A DNA stretch of 64,000 bases, from contig JAGVSM010001209.1 of assembly GCA_022494885.1 (NCBI GenBank), positions 62,001-126,000 on the forward strand. The letters run 5' to 3'. The notes under the pieces were generated by a model. That model was not told where the DNA came from. It saw nothing but the letters and a program-made list of their open reading frames with translations, and ran no database searches. The translations under genes and the position numbers were made by a program. Origin of the DNA: Micrasema longulum (lineage: Eukaryota; Arthropoda; Insecta; Trichoptera; Brachycentridae). This document shows, one piece after another, positions 35,287 through 46,254 of this stretch. The first letter of the stretch is position 1. Each line of letters starts with the position of its first letter.

Positions 35287-36180
35287 ATAGTCTACAGTTT
35301 CAAATGCAGCACTCATGTTGAAAAGAGCCATCAACACCGGATTACCAGGGTCTATCGCAGTTATAATATCAGACGACACTTTTACCACTCTTTTCTTTCG
35401 TTGACTGAAAACGTCGATATGCCAATTGCCTAACCGAAATCAGTGAATTTTGCTCGATATAATTAACGAGCCTATGAGAAACAAGTTTTTCTAGTATTTT
35501 TGATACGATGGAAAGATTTGAAAAAGGGCAAAAATCGAAAAGATCTTCCACATCTCTTTTCTTATGGCTATTGGAACAATGCTGTGTTCCATAGACGTAT
35601 TAAATAAACGTAGTTATGAAGAAAGCATCCAGCCATAGAAAAGTGTAACTGAGATAATTGCACCTTTTTAAAACGAGTGAATAATCAAATTTACACGAAT
35701 GAACGTTCTTGACTTTGAAAAATGATAAACAATATTTTCAATAGTTTTGTTTTATATATCAAACAAAGAAACTAATTAAGTATTTGATCAGTTTTAATGA
35801 TTTTAAAAGTACCGTCAGATTTTTCTAGAGCTGATGGTGTTTTTTGCAAATTGAGAAATGCTGTTTTGTGATCGACACAATATTCAGAAGGTGATTATTA
35901 CAGTTTTTTTAAATGAAAGCGGTATGGCTGTTTTATGCAGAACATAGAATTGACCTTACTGCACCCGATAACACCAGTATCGCATTTTTCCAAAATTGTG
36001 GACTGGCTGCTTTCTGCATAACTACGTTCAAATAAGTCTGCCGAAAATTGAGCTAATACGTCAATGCATTTTTTAAAAAGCCATGTTGGAATCGGATCTA
36101 ATATACTTGTACATTGTTTGTTGGGTAATGCCGCAACAATTCTTTTAACCTCATAAACAGATGTTGGTTCAAATTTACAT
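35286..36180 (-). mobile_element. CR1/Jockey-like LINE, 5' part of reverse transcriptase, split by a MITE
   Basis: On the minus strand the upstream piece (36,180-36,034) reads EPTSVYEVKRIVAALPNK and SILDPIPTWLFKKC, the conserved segment just before the palm. The downstream piece (35,601-35,290) reads FSNLSIVSKILEKLVSHRLV (35,369-35,551), then MALFNMSAAFETVDY with the first catalytic aspartate. MITE M occupies 35,606-36,029 between them. The C-terminal half is missing because the element stops at the plus-strand LINE. Confidence 0.75.
35606..36029 (-). mobile_element. MITE family M, copy 2, inside a LINE
   Basis: A 424-bp inverted copy of the element at 28,521, with AAAT duplications at 35,602-35,605 and 36,030-36,033. 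The ends are AAACGTAGTTATG and, at the right, CATAACTACGTTC. The flanking LINE frame is continuous in sense across the insertion, which supports the boundaries. Confidence 0.85.
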
Positions 36181-38285
36181 TATTTATTACAAATTTATAC
36201 AGCGTAGATGGAAAAAATTGCTAAAAATCTTTTTAATGTTCTGTTGCCATGTTGAATTGTGAATAAAATAAAATCACGATAAATAGTAAACAATTTTTAT
36301 AAATTAAACGCTGAATTGATTTTTATACTAGAAAAGCTCTCCATTAATCGTATTAACGTTTTCAAGTATACTTTTGTACACAGTACCGCATAGAACGTAC
36401 CCCTGTGTAAAAAGAGGTTCCAGTGTATATGAAATTGCATAATTTACTTGATTTTAATTTCAACTTTATTGTTTTTTAAATCGTTATATCAAGCCAAGAA
36501 TGAAATATATAGCAGTCTTAACCTCAGAACATAGAAGTTTTCAGGCATTTAATCAATTAAAAAAAATTATAGCTTTATTAATTTTATTTTACTTTGTCAA
36601 ACCGAAAAAACCCGCAAAGCTTTGATTTTTCTTGAAATTGTATTTTTATGATTATTAATGAATAAAAAATCGGTTTGTTTTTTAGGACTCGCAATCAACA
36701 AAATTTATTTTGTATATTTGATAGCAAGAAGTGTTTGATATATATCCGTAGGTGTCGTAGGGTGATATAATGTTTCGCCATTTGGCAAGAGTGTATCATA
36801 CATTTTCATCGCGATTCTCGAAAAATATACAATATAAGACAAAAACTTAAGGAATAATAATTCAGAATAGAAATATTTTCCTTCTTTCTGCTTTAATAAA
36901 AATAAATTGAAATTATATTTGACGCTTATGTTAGAGAGTTGTAAGAAAAGCGAGGGAATATGAATAGAAATATGAGCAAAAATAACTCTTGTAATAGGCA
37001 TTCTGCAAAACATCAAAGAAAGCGAGACATCCAGCAAGAGAACAGTTCGGGATGAAACTCCCTGTGGAACTTTGTATGCTAGGCGTATGAATATATGTGT
37101 TTGTGTGTACGTCTACTTCAGTATGCAACATATACGCAGATACCTATACTCCACAGGCTGATAACAAAATAATATATGAAAATATCTTTTAATATTTGAT
37201 AAAAATGTTTGTTGATTAAAATGCCATTAACTCTTAAAAGGGTGTGGTATAAAAATTCTTTGTGGGCGGTGTGTAACATAGTGTTACTTCAAGCATCAGA
37301 CGGAACATTCTGATGTTCAGACATTTGAAAAAAAGACAAAGACATACTGTTTTACAATTTCTTTTGCATCTCTGTCTCGTATATATACTTACCCTCACTA
37401 ACATGTACATTGTACAATAATAAAACCGATACACTAAAACAAGTAGGTACTAAGCATTGATGTTATTGTGTTATAATAAAATTATCCTCATAATGTAATT
37501 GAGACACATTATACGAGTATATATATATATATTTCTACCTATATATTGAAACTTTAAACCAATGTTTAAATTCTATAATGCATTTTGTTTTTATAAGAAA
37601 AATAAAATGTGTATAAAAGGCAACGTTTGTATGTGTGTCTTCGATAGACTGAATAACGTGCGGTTTTTAGTTAAATGTATATCTTTTCCATGGGCATATT
37701 TATAACTAATAAAATTTTCAATTTATTTACTAGAAAACAATTAGGAGTGTAAATAGTTTTGTGAAGATGTTATTTTTTAGTGTATAAAAAAGTTTGTTTT
37801 TGAATGTTTACAAACACCATTTGTTTTTTATGGAGCCCAATCAGATTACTTTCATAAATTCTTTATGAATTCTACCCATTTATTTCTTTTAACTGAATTT
37901 TTGGTAATATTATCAACAAACATTCGATACATTTTGAAAATCGCATTCCTAAATACAATGCTGTAGGATACATGTGAAATGGACAATGAATTAAAACTTA
38001 TTTCATACCATGTTATTCATGCCATAATATAGTTTTAAATTAAAGACCTTGTTTTTTTTTAAATACTTTAGGTATTTACCTCAAATGATACAAACCCAAA
38101 ATATTCAGGAAAGTGTTGAAACTAAATACAGCGGTTTTACTATGGTTTTTTGTCTTTTAGTGAAAAAAATCCCACATGTACTTAAGTCTAATGTAAATAA
38201 CTTAAATATTACTTTGTAATATATTTATATTTCATAATTACAATGTGCCAATTTTTAAATCGAAACGTTATGTATCCCGGAAGTA
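36181..38285. other. AT-rich, no gene supported
   Basis: Several minus frames of 60-110 codons (for example 36,705-37,037) are rich in Phe, Tyr and Leu and lack recognisable domains. No repeat copy was noticed. An AT microsatellite lies at about 37,515-37,530. Confidence 0.35.
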
Positions 38286-38289
38286 AACC

Positions 38290-39590
38290 ACTTTTATCAC
38301 GTGAGATTTTATGTGGCTGTCCTCATGTTCTGTTTTGAGACCATCTCTGTGGAGGTTGGTAATGTTTGATGATTTTCTCAAACTTCCACTTCCTTCATCA
38401 TGTGTGAATCAGGCTTTTGCCGATGGTGGATGTATTTTGATTAAGGGCAATAGCCGCCGGTCCCTGGAGGGTGACACAGATAACGCATTTAATAAAGTAG
38501 TTGATTTATTATGGGGTATTTGAAACGCATTACGTTTTGCTCTTCAAAAAACCAAATCCTTACTATCAGAATCGTGTATGTTCTTCTTCTATCAAATGTT
38601 TGGACGCTTTTTTTTTAGCTTTAAATTCGATTTCAAGCCTCGGTGTAACTTGAAAGAAATTTTGTCTTATGTTTCCCATGTTAGAACATATCAGACATGC
38701 TCAATGGATGCACTTCCAGTTCTAACGGGCTTGTTACTGTTGAATTTTGAGATTCAGTGATGATCTGCAAATTACCACTTTAAAAAAACGCGTTTCTCTG
38801 TTATTCGTGGCGTCCGTCTACTCCCGACTGAAGGAATGTCTCAATAAAATATTGTAAAAATGTATTTTATGCCCTTCTTGATGCTTGGCAATCGCAATGG
38901 GAATCTTGCCCTTCAGAGAGGTTCACTTTTTTTCCTTCAACCCGTTAGCGCTTAAGGTTATATTTGATCACTGGACTACGAAGTTTTTATCAGCTCATGG
39001 TAAATTTTCTGAGAAATTATTTATTTTTACTATTGTTGATCCCTCTTCGTGCTGCTGCAGATATCCTAGTCAGTCTTCTGAACACATCCTGATCTTGTCC
39101 TTTTTGCCCTCTTTATGATAACTGAATGGAGCTTCTTGCTACTAACCGTGGCCCGGTTATAAGTTCTGTCGGAAATACACATCTGGTGGCTTTAAAAAAA
39201 TAAATTCAAGGCTTTTAAAAAGTTTTGTAATCATTTCGGTGAATTTGTCATGTCCAATCAGCTTAAACCCAGTCAGTGAAGAATTCACTTCCCTCTTTTT
39301 TCGTTTCAATAAAATGCAAATTATGTACTTTTGGATTACCTCATTTCAGCACAAATATGCCAAGGCGACCAGATTACAGAGAGTTTCTTCAAGCAACTTT
39401 TGTCGTTCGACAACAAGCAATATTTCTGTGTATGTGGGCGTCGCTAAGGAAACTTATGTCGTCAGATGCGGTGTGCGGTATGTGGTGGGCAAGCTGTATT
39501 TTTTTAAAAGAAATATTTGCGTTTCAATGATTTACCCTAATACTAAATTTTGAGGCCCATTTATGTAGCTTGAAAATAATATGTAATTAC
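38290..39590 (+). mobile_element. Decayed I/R1/LOA-like LINE with reverse transcriptase and RNase H-end remains
   Basis: The plus strand reads SVLRPSLWRLVMFDDFLKLP (palm motif with the usual Gln-Gly-Ser lost upstream). QAFADGGCILIKG follows, where FADG (38,416-38,427) replaces the catalytic FADD. After frame breaks, a cysteine-rich C-terminal block appears (SSCCCRYPSQSSEHIL, about 39,044-39,095), the metal-binding-like end seen after RNase H in this LINE group. A 3' region shared with 1,881-2,215, 46,906-47,170 and 58,915-59,000 completes it. The copy is inactive. Confidence 0.8.
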
Positions 39591-39599
39591 ATGGCACGC

Positions 39600-40590
39600 A
39601 CATTTAAATATTTAATAAAATGCCATAGAAATACGGAAATCAGCATACATTTATAAAAGCCTAAGAAATATTTTGAATGCTCAACTTATGAGACAAATTT
39701 ACTTTGCTTTTTGCCAAAGCAAACTGTCATATTACAATTTAGCTCGGGAAGATTGCTCTCGTTCAATCCTTGAACCAGTAAAAATAGCACAAAAATGTAT
39801 CATGAAGATCATTTTCAAAGAACCCTCGAGGTTTTCAACGGAAGATCTATTCGCTGAGTTAAAGATATTGGATGTAAGACAATTGTTTGTGAGGTGCCTA
39901 CTACTTAAATTTTATGAATTAAGTGAGGTCAAAAACACCCAACAAAATATAAACACTCGTTCAGCAAAACAAATTAACTGTATTGTCCCATTTGTATCAA
40001 CCGCATTTGGTAAAAAGCAATACAATGTTATTGCTCCAAAAATATCTAATGATTTATTGCCAAATATAAAAGACTCAAATTGTAAAACAAATTTTAAAAT
40101 AAAAATAACTCTACATATAAATACTGTAGCGAGAGATTTTTTTGAAAAATATATGTTAATCAATAAATGTAGTAGTTTATATAATTGGTACACATATTAT
40201 TTATATTTTTATGTATTTCATTGCTGTATATTTGTTTTATTATATATTAAACTATATTTTTTATGTAAAAGTAACATGTATTCTTGGCACATATATATTT
40301 GTAAAATGATGATTTTTAATTTCTTACATTTGATTAGCTAGGCATTTATAATTAAGTAGTTTTAGTTTTTCTTTTTTATTTTATTGTTTTATTAGTATAG
40401 GACTATTTACGCTCTAAAGATAGAAAATCTCCATCTTAGAACAGGCTATGTCATGTTTGGTGGAGACTATCATAAACACAGAACACTCCGTTTTCATTTT
40501 ACTTTAGTTGGTTTTAAATAAATTCCCTGTTATTAAGAACGTATCTTATTGTTTTGCAATAAATTTATAAATAAATAATTAAAATAGTGA
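39600..40590 (+). mobile_element. LINE reverse transcriptase C-terminal fragment, open frame 222 codons
   Basis: The frame at 39,673-40,341 starts at the thumb segment (MRQIYFAFCQSKLSYYNLA) and continues with 'VKIAQKCIMKIIFKEPSRF' and 'ELKILDVRQLF', the same order as at 31,022. The last 60 or so codons are very hydrophobic and AT-driven, so the original stop was probably earlier. A 3' untranslated region and an AATAAATTTATAAATAAATAAT-like tail end it near 40,585. It directly follows the end of the preceding LINE. Confidence 0.85.
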
Positions 40591-41110
40591 CACTCGCAGT
40601 TTTTAAACAATATAAAAACCTTTGTGGTTTTTAGAGCAAACTATGAAGAAATACATACGAATTGTTAAACAAATATAGCGGATTTTCATAAACTTGTACA
40701 GTTGTTAAACTCTCCAAATTAAGATTCGTAAAAGTGTTCAATAAATACTTTTTAAAATGTATTCAACATACTACCCAGGACTATCCAGAACACCTTTTAA
40801 ACTGTCAAACAATGAGTGGTAGGGCGGTACATAGTGGTATTAATGCTAATTGTGGGGGAATATTTTCTGTTTTTAAACAAATAAACATAAAAAATATTTC
40901 TTTACAAAGATTTTGAAGTAAATTTGTCTTTTTTTTAATTTGTAAAGAACAATTTTATAGACTCATAGACAGAAAATAATAAAAAAAATATATATCAGAA
41001 ATTTTTTGACATTTGATGTTTTTAGAACGAGGTCTTAATTTATTATGGCGAGGTACCATCGTTCCGTAAATGTAGTTACCGTTATAAAAGTTAAATGAAA
41101 TAAGTTATCT
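40591..41110. other. No gene supported
   Basis: A 60-codon frame at 40,734-40,916 (with CxxH-like residues only by chance) has no recognised family. The rest is AT-rich. Confidence 0.3.
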
Positions 41111-41112
41111 AG

Positions 41113-41511
41113 TACATTAAATTAAATCTGTCTAGAGCAACGTTATTAAATACGTTTCGTGAGAGAAGACGTCATAGCAAGCGCTTTAAGCATTTACATC
41201 AGTTTTGCTTGCGTGACTTTCTGAAGCTCCTGTACGTCAAAGCTCTAGTCAGAGTAACGCAACAATCACGAAGTTTACGGAAAGAGCTTTTATCCCCCTG
41301 GACTAACTTGTGACTTCTGCTCGCGTTTCTTGTTCTCATCTTGCCTTCCTTGACTCTTATGGAATCAGCGAATGCTAATACCTTTCCTACAGTACGAAAG
41401 CTCCGTTCAGAAGCACACCTAGAAAATTTTCTTCACCTCTGTTTAGATAACATTTATCGATGTAGCTCGAGGGTTAAATTCAGTTTTTATATTATATTTA
41501 GACTGACTTAA
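41113..41511 (+). pseudogene. Unrecognised long open stretch with one in-frame stop
   Basis: From 41,113 one plus frame stays open for 66 codons, meets TGA at 41,311-41,313, and continues for another 65 codons to TAA at 41,509-41,511. The base mix is far less AT-rich than the flanks. The product is rich in Leu, Arg and Ser (for example RERRHSKRFKHLHQF, then SANANTFPTVRKLRSEAHLE) with no family that I recognise and no ATG at the start of the first part. It could be an old pseudogene, one or two exons, or a non-coding conserved stretch. Confidence 0.3.
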
Positions 41512-42330
41512 GGTGGGACCGATGAAGTAAAAGAGTGAATTGAATATAAATTTAACCTAAGTTATTTTGAAAAACATGTTTAATAAATTCCAAAGTTATA
41601 ATCTTAAAAAACGTTAAACACGGTTTCTAAAAGCAAAGTTATTTGTTTTAGATTAATTTTTATTTTCGTTTAATGAAAGGGACAATTTTTTATTTTGTTG
41701 TAAATATTTAGTATTTTGCTTGAATTAATGAGAGAAACCCTTGCAAAAAAACCGCGTTTGGAGTGTGACGATAATTCAAGTAGGTGTATGAAATTCTAAA
41801 TGAAACTTTTTTCAATAAAAAATATTTGCAATTCATAATAATTACAATAAAATCATCAATTAAAACAGTGAGTTTTGAATAAATCTGTGTATTTTGTACA
41901 TCATTGTAAAAAATATTAATTTAATCCCACATTACGAAATTAGGCTAAATGCTGCCGAAATGCGAAATCTCAGTGAATGATGTAAGTTTTCAATTTGTTT
42001 TGTTTATATATATGTACGTTACAAAATATAATATCTTAATTCATACATATAGATATAATGAAAATACTAATGTCAAATTGGGTATATATAAAAATGACAC
42101 ATAACTGACTTAATTCTTTAAATTAAATATCAATTTCAATTTATTTTCTTTATTTATTTATTTATATATAGGTACTTTACAAAGTTGAATATCTTTATTC
42201 ATACATATATAAATAATAAGGTAAAATTAGGTATACATAAAAATAACAATAAGTATACATAATATCTAGAGAATAATATGTTTAAAAAGTAAGAGAATCT
42301 TGTAACGAAAAACTTCCTCAGAGACGTAAA
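41512..42330. other. AT-rich, nothing supported
   Basis: Two similar patches with 'catacatata' near 42,040 and 42,200 hint at a local old duplication. No gene is seen. Confidence 0.35.
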
Positions 42331-42335
42331 AAACG

Positions 42336-42880
42336 TCAATGTCTAAAGTAATATTGTTCAACATAGTTAGCCCTTCCAACAGGAATAACCATTGGCAAGT
42401 TGGTCTTGTATCTTGGAATGTGAAAGTCTATGCTGACGCTGTCTAAGGTCCAGAACATAAAAGCTAATGCTCCGTATAATTTCAGGGTTGTCAATAATAC
42501 CACGCAACAATCAAAAGAAGTGCGTAAAGAAATACACATTCCTTCTGGTCTTCAAACTGGTGTAACCAAGCATACCCTGGAGGACCTCAGTGGGATAAAG
42601 CCATGGATAATATCCGCACTCCCTCATGTAGAGAAACCGAAAAAAATTCTTCTGAACCCTCTCCACCATAAGAGAGTACTTCAACTCACACGTCACCAAA
42701 TCATCGAGCCGCTCTCGAGTCTACTTCGCGCCAATGAGTTATAAAAAATTCTCAGCACTCGTGTATTACCAAAAACCCTAGCAAAAAATGTCGAGATCGT
42801 ACAGTATGCGAAGCTAAGACAGTATTATCGGCAAAACAGGGGAGCTGCGTTGATTGGGACATGATGTAGAGGGAATTTAT
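42336..42880 (-). mobile_element. Jockey/CR1-like LINE C-terminal fragment (same family as 5.3 kb)
   Basis: The minus strand reads LKYSLMVERVQKNFFRFLYM and YYPWLYPTEVLQGMLGYTSL (42,511-42,699). A frame break follows and then the end 'DQLANGYSCWKG' (near 42,380). The plus-strand LINE at 5,300-6,367 has nearly the same words (KYSLIIEKIHKKFLRYLNM and ANGYACWKGYRY), so they are one family. The frame of 104 codons on the plus strand is a shadow. Confidence 0.75.
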
Positions 42881-42897
42881 AGTTAAAGAATGACAAA

Positions 42898-43445
42898 TCA
42901 CACGTAGATGCTGAAAACGCGGAAGACCGAGAAAGACATGGTTTTACTAAATTTAACAAATACTTGAAGAAAGTCAGAATTGAATGTAGTTATGTAGAAA
43001 GCAGGAGGTCCACAATTTTGAAAAAATGAGATATTGATGTTATCAGGTGCACTAAGCTTAATTCTATGTTCTACTAAAATCAACCAGACCACTATCATAG
43101 AAGAAACTGTATTTACCACCTTCTGAAAATGGTGTCGGTCACAAAAACGGGATTTCTCAATTTGCAGAAAACACCCACAGCACTAGACAAATCGTACGCT
43201 ACATTAACAACTATTAAAACTGGTCAAATATATTATAAGATTCTTGTTTGTAATCCAAAAAAAAAAGTGTACTTATTGTTTATCATTTGTTTAAGTTGAA
43301 AATATTCCAACTGTTGTGTAAATTTGATTATTAACCCTATTCACAAAAGTGCTATTATCTCAGTTTAACTTTTCTATGGCTGGCTGTTTTCTGCATAACT
43401 ACGTTCAATTATCGGCTTGTATGCAAGAAAACGCATATAAGTAGG
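42898..43445 (+). mobile_element. LINE C-terminal scrap (family W), split by a MITE
   Basis: The part at 42,898-42,977 reads HVDAENAEDRERHGFTKFNK, matching in order the better kept copy at 59,858-60,115 and the inverted one at 44,133-44,451. The LINE resumes after the MITE at about 43,411 ('atcggcttgtatgcaag'). Alignment to the 60-kb copy ('aagtcggaataatcgaggtc') supports an uninterrupted original. Confidence 0.55.
42982..43406 (+). mobile_element. MITE family M, copy 3, inside a LINE
   Basis: A 425-bp element with AATT duplications at 42,978-42,981 and 43,407-43,410, ends GAATGTAGTTATG and CATAACTACGTTC, and a body colinear with 28,521-28,957. It has no coding capacity. Confidence 0.85.
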
Positions 43446-43615
43446 GCGGTTTTTGTGGGGCAGTGGTTAAACCACTTGACTCACTCACGAAAGGTTCTGG
43501 GTTCGATTCCCGATGAGAACACAAAAAATAATTGTGGTTTTTCCCAAACCTGGGTGTACTGTGTTGTAGTTCACCACTGTTACGCCTCAAGGCCTGTTGT
43601 TCTGCTTTTTTTTTT
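43446..43615 (+). mobile_element. SINE family A, plus copy
   Basis: The head carries 'gggcagtggttaaaccactt' and the intact B-box GGTTCGATTCC (43,500-43,510). The body carries 'cctgggtgtactgtgttgta' and the end 'gcctgttgttctgc' before a T run. A minus frame of 61 codons here is a shadow of the SINE. Confidence 0.75.
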
Positions 43616-43840
43616 TAATTTGATGTATAAGAATCAACGTATCAAGGCAAAACAGGGTGATAGGGTGTTTTATATTATTTGTCTACTTCTACTGGGTAGT
43701 TGTACATCAATATAAAAAATACTTTGATGTTTGAAATAAATTATGTATGAGGCATGCGAGCTAGGATTTTTTACAAAGTTGATATTAAAACATGTTTTTA
43801 CAGCACGAATGGGTGTAATTAATAAGTCAATGTTATCTTT
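43616..43840. other. AT-rich linker
   Basis: No feature recognised between the SINE and the foldback element. Confidence 0.4.
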
Positions 43841-44650
43841 AACAATGTTTTGAGCATGTCCAAATGTTTGCAGAATGGCCGGATTTCTTCCATAGGAAGT
43901 TATTTATATCTAAATTTCCTCTCTATTGCGACAAATTTAGATTAAAATAACTCCCTAGAGAGGAAATCCAACTTGTCTGCAAATATTTGGACATACTCAA
44001 AACATTGTGGAGTTAACTAACAGGTAAAAGAAGAAGTATAAAAATTGGAAAGTTATTTTTAGGCGTCGCCTAGTAGGTGAATTGGCTCAACCGAATGAAT
44101 CTCACCCGCATGATAAAGGTTTCAGCTCTTTTCAAACAAACGAACAAACCATCACGCCGTTTCCCCGTAGAGGTAGGCAGAGAGGATAGAACGCCATTAC
44201 ACTCTATTTTGGCATACAGACCTCGCTTCCTCTACATTCATACATATTCTCATGCACGCACGCCGATTATTCCTACTTTTGACATGTCCATCTTCAAGTA
44301 TTTGATGGACTTGATCGTGCCATGTCTTACTCGGTCTTCCTGGTTTTCTGCATCCATCAACATTTGCATCCTAGATCCTTTTAGCCGTTCTTTCGCTGTC
44401 TATTCGCTCTACATGTCCAAACCAACGCAGCACCCCTTTCTTGATTCTGTTGCTCTTTTACTTCACAAAATTCAACAGATGGAAGAGTTGAGGGCTTTGG
44501 ATGTTTAAACATAGGCAGAATGGTAAATGTCACACAGTATGTAAAGTTGCCACTTAATCCAGCCAATGACAGGTCATAAGCCCTATAAATGCCTAGACAT
44601 CCATATTCCCCTCTCAAAAATGTTTTCCTTCTCTGTTGCAACAATGTTAT
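43841..44650 (+). mobile_element. Foldback element with terminal palindrome, carrying a LINE insertion
   Basis: The first 168 bases (43,841-44,008) form a near-palindrome. 'aacaatgttttgagcatgtc' at the start is mirrored by 'gacatactcaaaacattgt'-type sequence at the end, with 'tatctaaattt' facing 'aaatttagatta' in the centre. The internal block ('aggcgtcgcctagtaggtga') and, after the LINE insertion at 44,133-44,451, the right arm ('taatccagccaatgacaggt' to 'ccttctctgttgcaaca') follow. Confidence 0.7.
44133..44451 (-). mobile_element. LINE 3' end (family W), inserted in a foldback element
   Basis: The minus strand reads RIQDANVDGCRKPGRPSKTW and then HDQVHQILEDGHVKSRNN, the basic C-terminal end typical of RTE/Jockey-like LINE proteins ('GHV-R', 'GRP-K-W'). 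It is flanked by an 8-bp duplication GCTCTTTT (44,125-44,132 and 44,452-44,459). Only 319 bp were inserted, so it is strongly 5'-truncated. The plus frame at 44,077-44,508 is a shadow across the insertion. Confidence 0.8.
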
Positions 44651-45410
44651 CTTGTTTACCATAGGTTAAAAAACAAACCACAAATCGGTTCACTGTGGCA
44701 ATGGCTTATTTCATACGGATTGTAAAAACCTAAAAATTAAGGTGGATTGATTTTTGTATTTTTTTTTTTCTGAGATGTTGAAAAGTCATTATTACCCGTA
44801 CACAATTTTTGAATAAATTTTAGTCTGAAGCTTGAGAATTCGTAAACGTGTATTTTAACTATTTCTTGTTGAAACAAAAAAATATTTATTAATTTATTTA
44901 CTGAAATATATATTGTACCGTGTACTACCATTATTACCCTAATATAAATGTATAACCATTACTATTTAATTTTAATTTTTACTATTAAAATTAATTATTT
45001 ATTTAAACACTTTATAAACAATATACATTTACACTTATACAGCTTATATACATATGCTAAAGGGCGGGCATATTGCCTTAAAGTAATTTCTTCCTACCTA
45101 CCTAATTAATTACTTAATAGAATTATCAAATTATTAAAGATATAAATTAAAATTTTAGATACTTAATCTTAACTTTCCAACAATATGTTATATCAAATAA
45201 CTTGTATTTTTTGTAGTTTTTGACATAAATGAATTTTTATTGTGTATTTGTATACGATGTGTTATAATATTTATAAATGTATTGATCTTCGTATGGATGA
45301 GTCCCGACTTAAAACGTAACTTTATAACAAGTCGAGAAATAAAATAGATTTGTGTAATGATGAAATTGTAAATTGTGTGTAATAAATAAAAAGAAATTTA
45401 AAATCAAAGA
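44651..45410. other. AT-rich with an inverted retroelement tail-like part
   Basis: The part at 44,995-45,110 ('atttatttaaacactttat', then 'gcgggcatattgccttaaag') looks like the complement of a LINE 3' tail. No coding part is seen. Confidence 0.35.
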
Positions 45411-45414
45411 AAAA

Positions 45415-45500
45415 AAGTTTGCGATCCCGTAGGTAGTGTTGCGAATTCTAGATCAGAAGGAGCGTGGTTCGAACCCCGCTCTGTTATCGCAACTTGTTTC
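45415..45500 (+). mobile_element. tRNA-like head with intact B-box
   Basis: 'gatcccgtaggtagtgttgcg' is followed about 30 bases later by GGTTCGAACCCC (45,470-45,481). A proper cloverleaf is not apparent. It is probably a SINE head of another family rather than a tRNA gene. Confidence 0.35.
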
Positions 45501-46250
45501 CCATTTCGTAAAAAAATTGAAATATTAAGGAAAATCATAAGTATTTGAACATTTATTTTAAAAAGAAAGACGTGGCATAATCAGATACACCAAAATCTCA
45601 AGTCTGGTCATTTCAAAAACAGACTCACCTGAAGGACATGTATGACAAGATGTGTAAATGAGGAAAAAGCTAAGAATTTATATCAGAATCCATGTGTGGC
45701 GATTTATCTTCTCTGCCTTTCATTACTGGGAAATAGCGTGATGATAGTAATAGGATTTTTTTTCTAACGAGCTTCTATGTCCACTCTTTTCAACCCCTTC
45801 CTCCCCCAGGGCTTTCGGTTCATGGGGGAGTGATGAATATTTACGGTTAATTTTTAAATTTAACCGATTTTTATTTTATGGAGGTTGGCAATGATGCTTA
45901 TGGGTTATTTTTTTTTAATGTACTGGGCCACGCAAATTTGTACGATCCGTCTTAAACATGCTATACTTATAGAGGCGATAATTGTGGCATGGAAGGGCAC
46001 TAAATAAATTCACATGTAATAAGTAATATTCAGACATTAACGAGTCCATGCTAATGCACCTGTAAACGTAAAACGAACAATAAAACCAAAAGCTATGGTA
46101 TTTTATCAAAGTTTAGTTTTAATTACCCAATAAAAACAAGAGAGTATATCAAAATATATTCATTCTTTCTAAGTTCAAACGGTGTACAATACAGCCATTT
46201 AATGCAGTTTCATTACTTCATAATATTTTGTTCTCTGTTTCATTTTTACT
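45501..46250. other. No gene supported
   Basis: A GC-richer patch at 45,780-45,835 ('cttcctcccccagggctttc') is unexplained. The rest is AT-rich. Confidence 0.35.
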
Positions 46251-46254
46251 CAAT

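Noticed and set aside
34190..36180. A single LINE with a twin-priming inversion
   Set aside because: Both the plus and minus parts contain the reverse transcriptase segment with the first catalytic aspartate (FIDLRKALD and NMSAAFETVD), in different family versions. They are two elements, not one inverted element.
36705..37131. Minus frames of 110 and 66 codons
   Set aside because: They overlap in different frames, are dominated by Phe, Tyr, Leu and Ser, and contain no recognisable domain; they are likely chance frames in AT-rich DNA.
44077..44508. 143-codon plus frame, among the longest in the window
   Set aside because: It runs across a minus-strand LINE fragment and its target duplication; the real coding words are on the other strand.
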